Below, one piece after another: positions 62,338 to 64,000 of a stretch of 64,000 nucleotides of DNA (its first letter is position 1; every line of letters begins with the position of its first letter). The notes under the pieces are model-generated. The model ran no database searches and was not told where the DNA came from. It saw only the letters and a program-made list of their open reading frames with translations. This DNA comes from JAAYRG01 sp964643255 (GTDB lineage: Bacteria; Bacillota; Clostridia; Lachnospirales; Lachnospiraceae). The stretch is taken from NCBI GenBank assembly GCA_964643255.1, contig CAZXSM010000002.1, forward strand, positions 5,555-69,554, written 5' to 3'. The position numbers and the translations under genes were made by a program.

Positions 62338-63894
62338 TTATTTCGCATAATCTGAAACTCTGGACTCTCTAATTAAATTAACTTTAACTTGTCCTGGATA
62401 TTCAAGTTCAGATTCTATCTTTTTAGTCACATCTCTTGCAAGTAATACCATATCGTCGTCACTTACCTGTTCTGGTATAACTATGACACGAACTTCTCTA
62501 CCTGCTTGGATAGCGTAAGACTTTTCTACTCCCTTAAAGCTGTTTGTAATATCTTCTAACTGTTTTAACCTATTAGTATATGTTTCCAATGTTTCTCTTC
62601 TTGCACCTGGTCTAGCAGCTGATATAGTGTCAGCAGCTTGAACTATACATGCAATTAGAGTTTCTGGTTCAACATCACCATGGTGTGATTCTACGGTATT
62701 AATAACCGTTGGTGATTCCTTGTATCTTCTGCATAAATCAGCACCAATCTGAATATGAGAACCTTCAACCTCATGGTCAACAGACTTACCAATATCATGA
62801 AGTAAACCTGCTCTTTTAGCTAATCTTATATCAACACCGATTTCTGCAGCTAGCAATCCAGATAGATGAGCTACTTCTATAGAATGGTTAAGGGCGTTTT
62901 GCCCATAACTTGTTCTATATCTCATCTTACCTAATAGGCGTACAAGCTCATGATGGATTCCATGCACTCCAACCTCTAGAGTTGCCTCTTCTCCTGCTTC
63001 TTTAATAGATGTTTCTACTTCTTTATTAGCTTTTTCAACCATTTCTTCTATTCTGGCTGGGTGAATTCTACCATCGATTATTAACTTTTCTAATGCTATT
63101 CTAGCAACTTCTCTTCTTATGGGATCAAAGCTAGATAAAATCACAGCTTCAGGCGTATCATCAATAATCAAATCAACTCCTGTAAGAGACTCTAGTGTAC
63201 GAATATTACGTCCTTCACGGCCGATTATTCTTCCTTTCATCTCATCGTTAGGTAGTTGTACAACAGAAATTGTAGTTTCTGACACATGGTCTGCTGCACA
63301 TCTTTGTATTGCTGTTACCACTATTTCTTTGGCCTTTTTATCGGCTTCTTGCCTTGCTTTATTATTCAATTCTTTGATTAATAATGCAGATTCATGTTTA
63401 ACATCGTTTTCAACAGTTTTTATTAGATATTCTTTTGCTTGTTCGGAGGTTAATCCGGAAATTTTCTCTAACTGAAGTGTTTGTTGATCATATATTTCTT
63501 CTATTTCTTTTTCTTTATGACCTACTTTTTCATTTCTATCAGCTAGTTTTGATTCTTTCCTTTCAAGTGCTTCCGCTTTCCTGTCCAGAGATTCTTCTTT
63601 GGCTATTACTCTTTTTTCATAGCGCTGTATTTCACTGCGTCTTTCTTTAGTTTCCTTTTCAAGCTCGTTTTTTCTCCGAAGAGCATCTTCTTTAGCTTCT
63701 AGTAATGTTTCCTTTTTAGTAGTTTCAGCTGTTCTCATGGCATCATCTATAATTTGCCTTGATTTTTCTTCAGCCGTACCAACTTTTTCTTCATATGTCT
63801 TCTTGCGATAAGTTATAGCAAGATTCCAAAAAAGGATAGCAACAATTACTGCGGTAACTAACACTGCAATGATTAATATAAAGATATCCTGCAC
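62338..63894 (-). CDS. rny: Ribonuclease Y
   Basis: A 518-residue RNase Y: N-terminal membrane helix (ILIIAVLVTAVIVAILFW), a coiled coil of about 160 residues rich in Glu and Lys, a KH domain (GRIIGREGRNIRTLESLTG), an HD domain (GLLHDIGKSVDHEVEGSH) and the conserved C-terminus VKVNLIRESR. It starts mRNA decay at the membrane in Firmicutes. The GTG start at 63894 follows AAGGAGG; the tail of the coiled coil and the motif order are standard. Confidence 0.97.
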   Translation of the reverse strand: MQDIFILIIAVLVTAVIVAILFWNLAITYRKKTYEEKVGTAEEKSRQIIDDAMRTAETTKKETLLEAKEDALRRKNELEKETKERRSEIQRYEKRVIAKEESLDRKAEALERKESKLADRNEKVGHKEKEIEEIYDQQTLQLEKISGLTSEQAKEYLIKTVENDVKHESALLIKELNNKARQEADKKAKEIVVTAIQRCAADHVSETTISVVQLPNDEMKGRIIGREGRNIRTLESLTGVDLIIDDTPEAVILSSFDPIRREVARIALEKLIIDGRIHPARIEEMVEKANKEVETSIKEAGEEATLEVGVHGIHHELVRLLGKMRYRTSYGQNALNHSIEVAHLSGLLAAEIGVDIRLAKRAGLLHDIGKSVDHEVEGSHIQIGADLCRRYKESPTVINTVESHHGDVEPETLIACIVQAADTISAARPGARRETLETYTNRLKQLEDITNSFKGVEKSYAIQAGREVRVIVIPEQVSDDDMVLLARDVTKKIESELEYPGQVKVNLIRESRVSDYAK

Positions 63895-64000
63895 AGTAGC
63901 ACCTCCTTATTCAATTTTTTAATTATTAAATCTTATTATTTAATACAACAAATAAATTTTATACTTTAATTTGATAAATGTCAAGTTAACTAGCTTGTTT

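Noticed and set aside
1..64000. CRISPR arrays, rRNA or tRNA genes
   Set aside because: I saw no regularly spaced repeats, no cas genes and no rRNA or tRNA sequence in the intergenic regions I read.

Overview
This AT-rich window reads as a chromosomal segment of an anaerobic, endospore-forming low-G+C Firmicute (class Clostridia or Tissierellia; the genus cannot be fixed from sequence alone). The evidence is a GerA-type germinant receptor locus, a SpoIIM protein, RNase Y, ScpAB, an L27 with the N-terminal extension cut by Prp, a LexA/YneA-type SOS pair, a 2-hydroxyacyl-CoA-dehydratase-type activator, and oxygen/NO-stress proteins (Ric-like, rubrerythrin-like). It is a draft scaffold: a 100-N gap at 7955-8054 and a 10-N gap at 18766-18775. 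Most genes lie on the minus strand.

Layout. 1-2.4 kb: the front part of a GH2 glycosidase with a TetR-type regulator, then a decayed 7TM-GGDEF gene. 2.4-4.9 kb: a VOC protein, a lytic transglycosylase and RtcB. 5.0-8.1 kb: a metal/redox block of a CopZ-like chaperone, a P1B ATPase with an unusual CPG motif and a small Ric-like protein. CopZ and Ric each carry an FNR-type box centred at about -41.5. 8.3-11.0 kb: an EamA exporter, a degenerate rubrerythrin and a tyrosine recombinase. 11.1-13.7 kb: an ArsR regulator, a metallochaperone and a Zn/Cd-type ATPase behind two dyads. 13.8-15.1 kb: a LysM (YneA-like) gene and lexA, divergent around a cluster of LexA-box-like sites. 15.2-18.3 kb: a chemoreceptor, a zinc-ribbon/TM2 protein and a DUF2752 protein.

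18.3-26.9 kb is a ribosome and RNA cluster on the minus strand: radical SAM TIGR03960, TIGR03936, RNase G, rplU-prp-rpmA, obgE, yhbY, nadD, yqeK, rsfS. 27-39.7 kb holds tyrS, a SWIM/SNF2 helicase, DUF503, a DacF-type carboxypeptidase, a giant CoA-dehydratase activase, and msrA/ogg. 39.8-43.7 kb is the germination locus, in which the GerB permease and GerC lipoprotein are one fused ORF. 44-52.4 kb holds scpA/scpB, a protease-dead S2P homologue, a phosphoesterase, a second DacF, a Big2 protein, DAHP synthase, SpoIIM and an aminotransferase.

52.8-62.1 kb is a sugar sensing and uptake locus: a membrane-anchored binding protein, a LytS-type kinase, a YesN-type AraC regulator, two binding lipoproteins, and the ATPase and permease of a monosaccharide ABC importer. 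It resembles the XylFII-LytS/YesN xylose systems of Clostridium. rny closes the window.

The observations most worth following up are the GerB-GerC fusion with an internal lipobox, the FNR-type circuit over ric and copZ with identical promoter geometry, the sugar-sensing locus with three binding proteins, and several proteins that keep a fold but lack key residues (S2P, rubrerythrin, VOC, RNase G).
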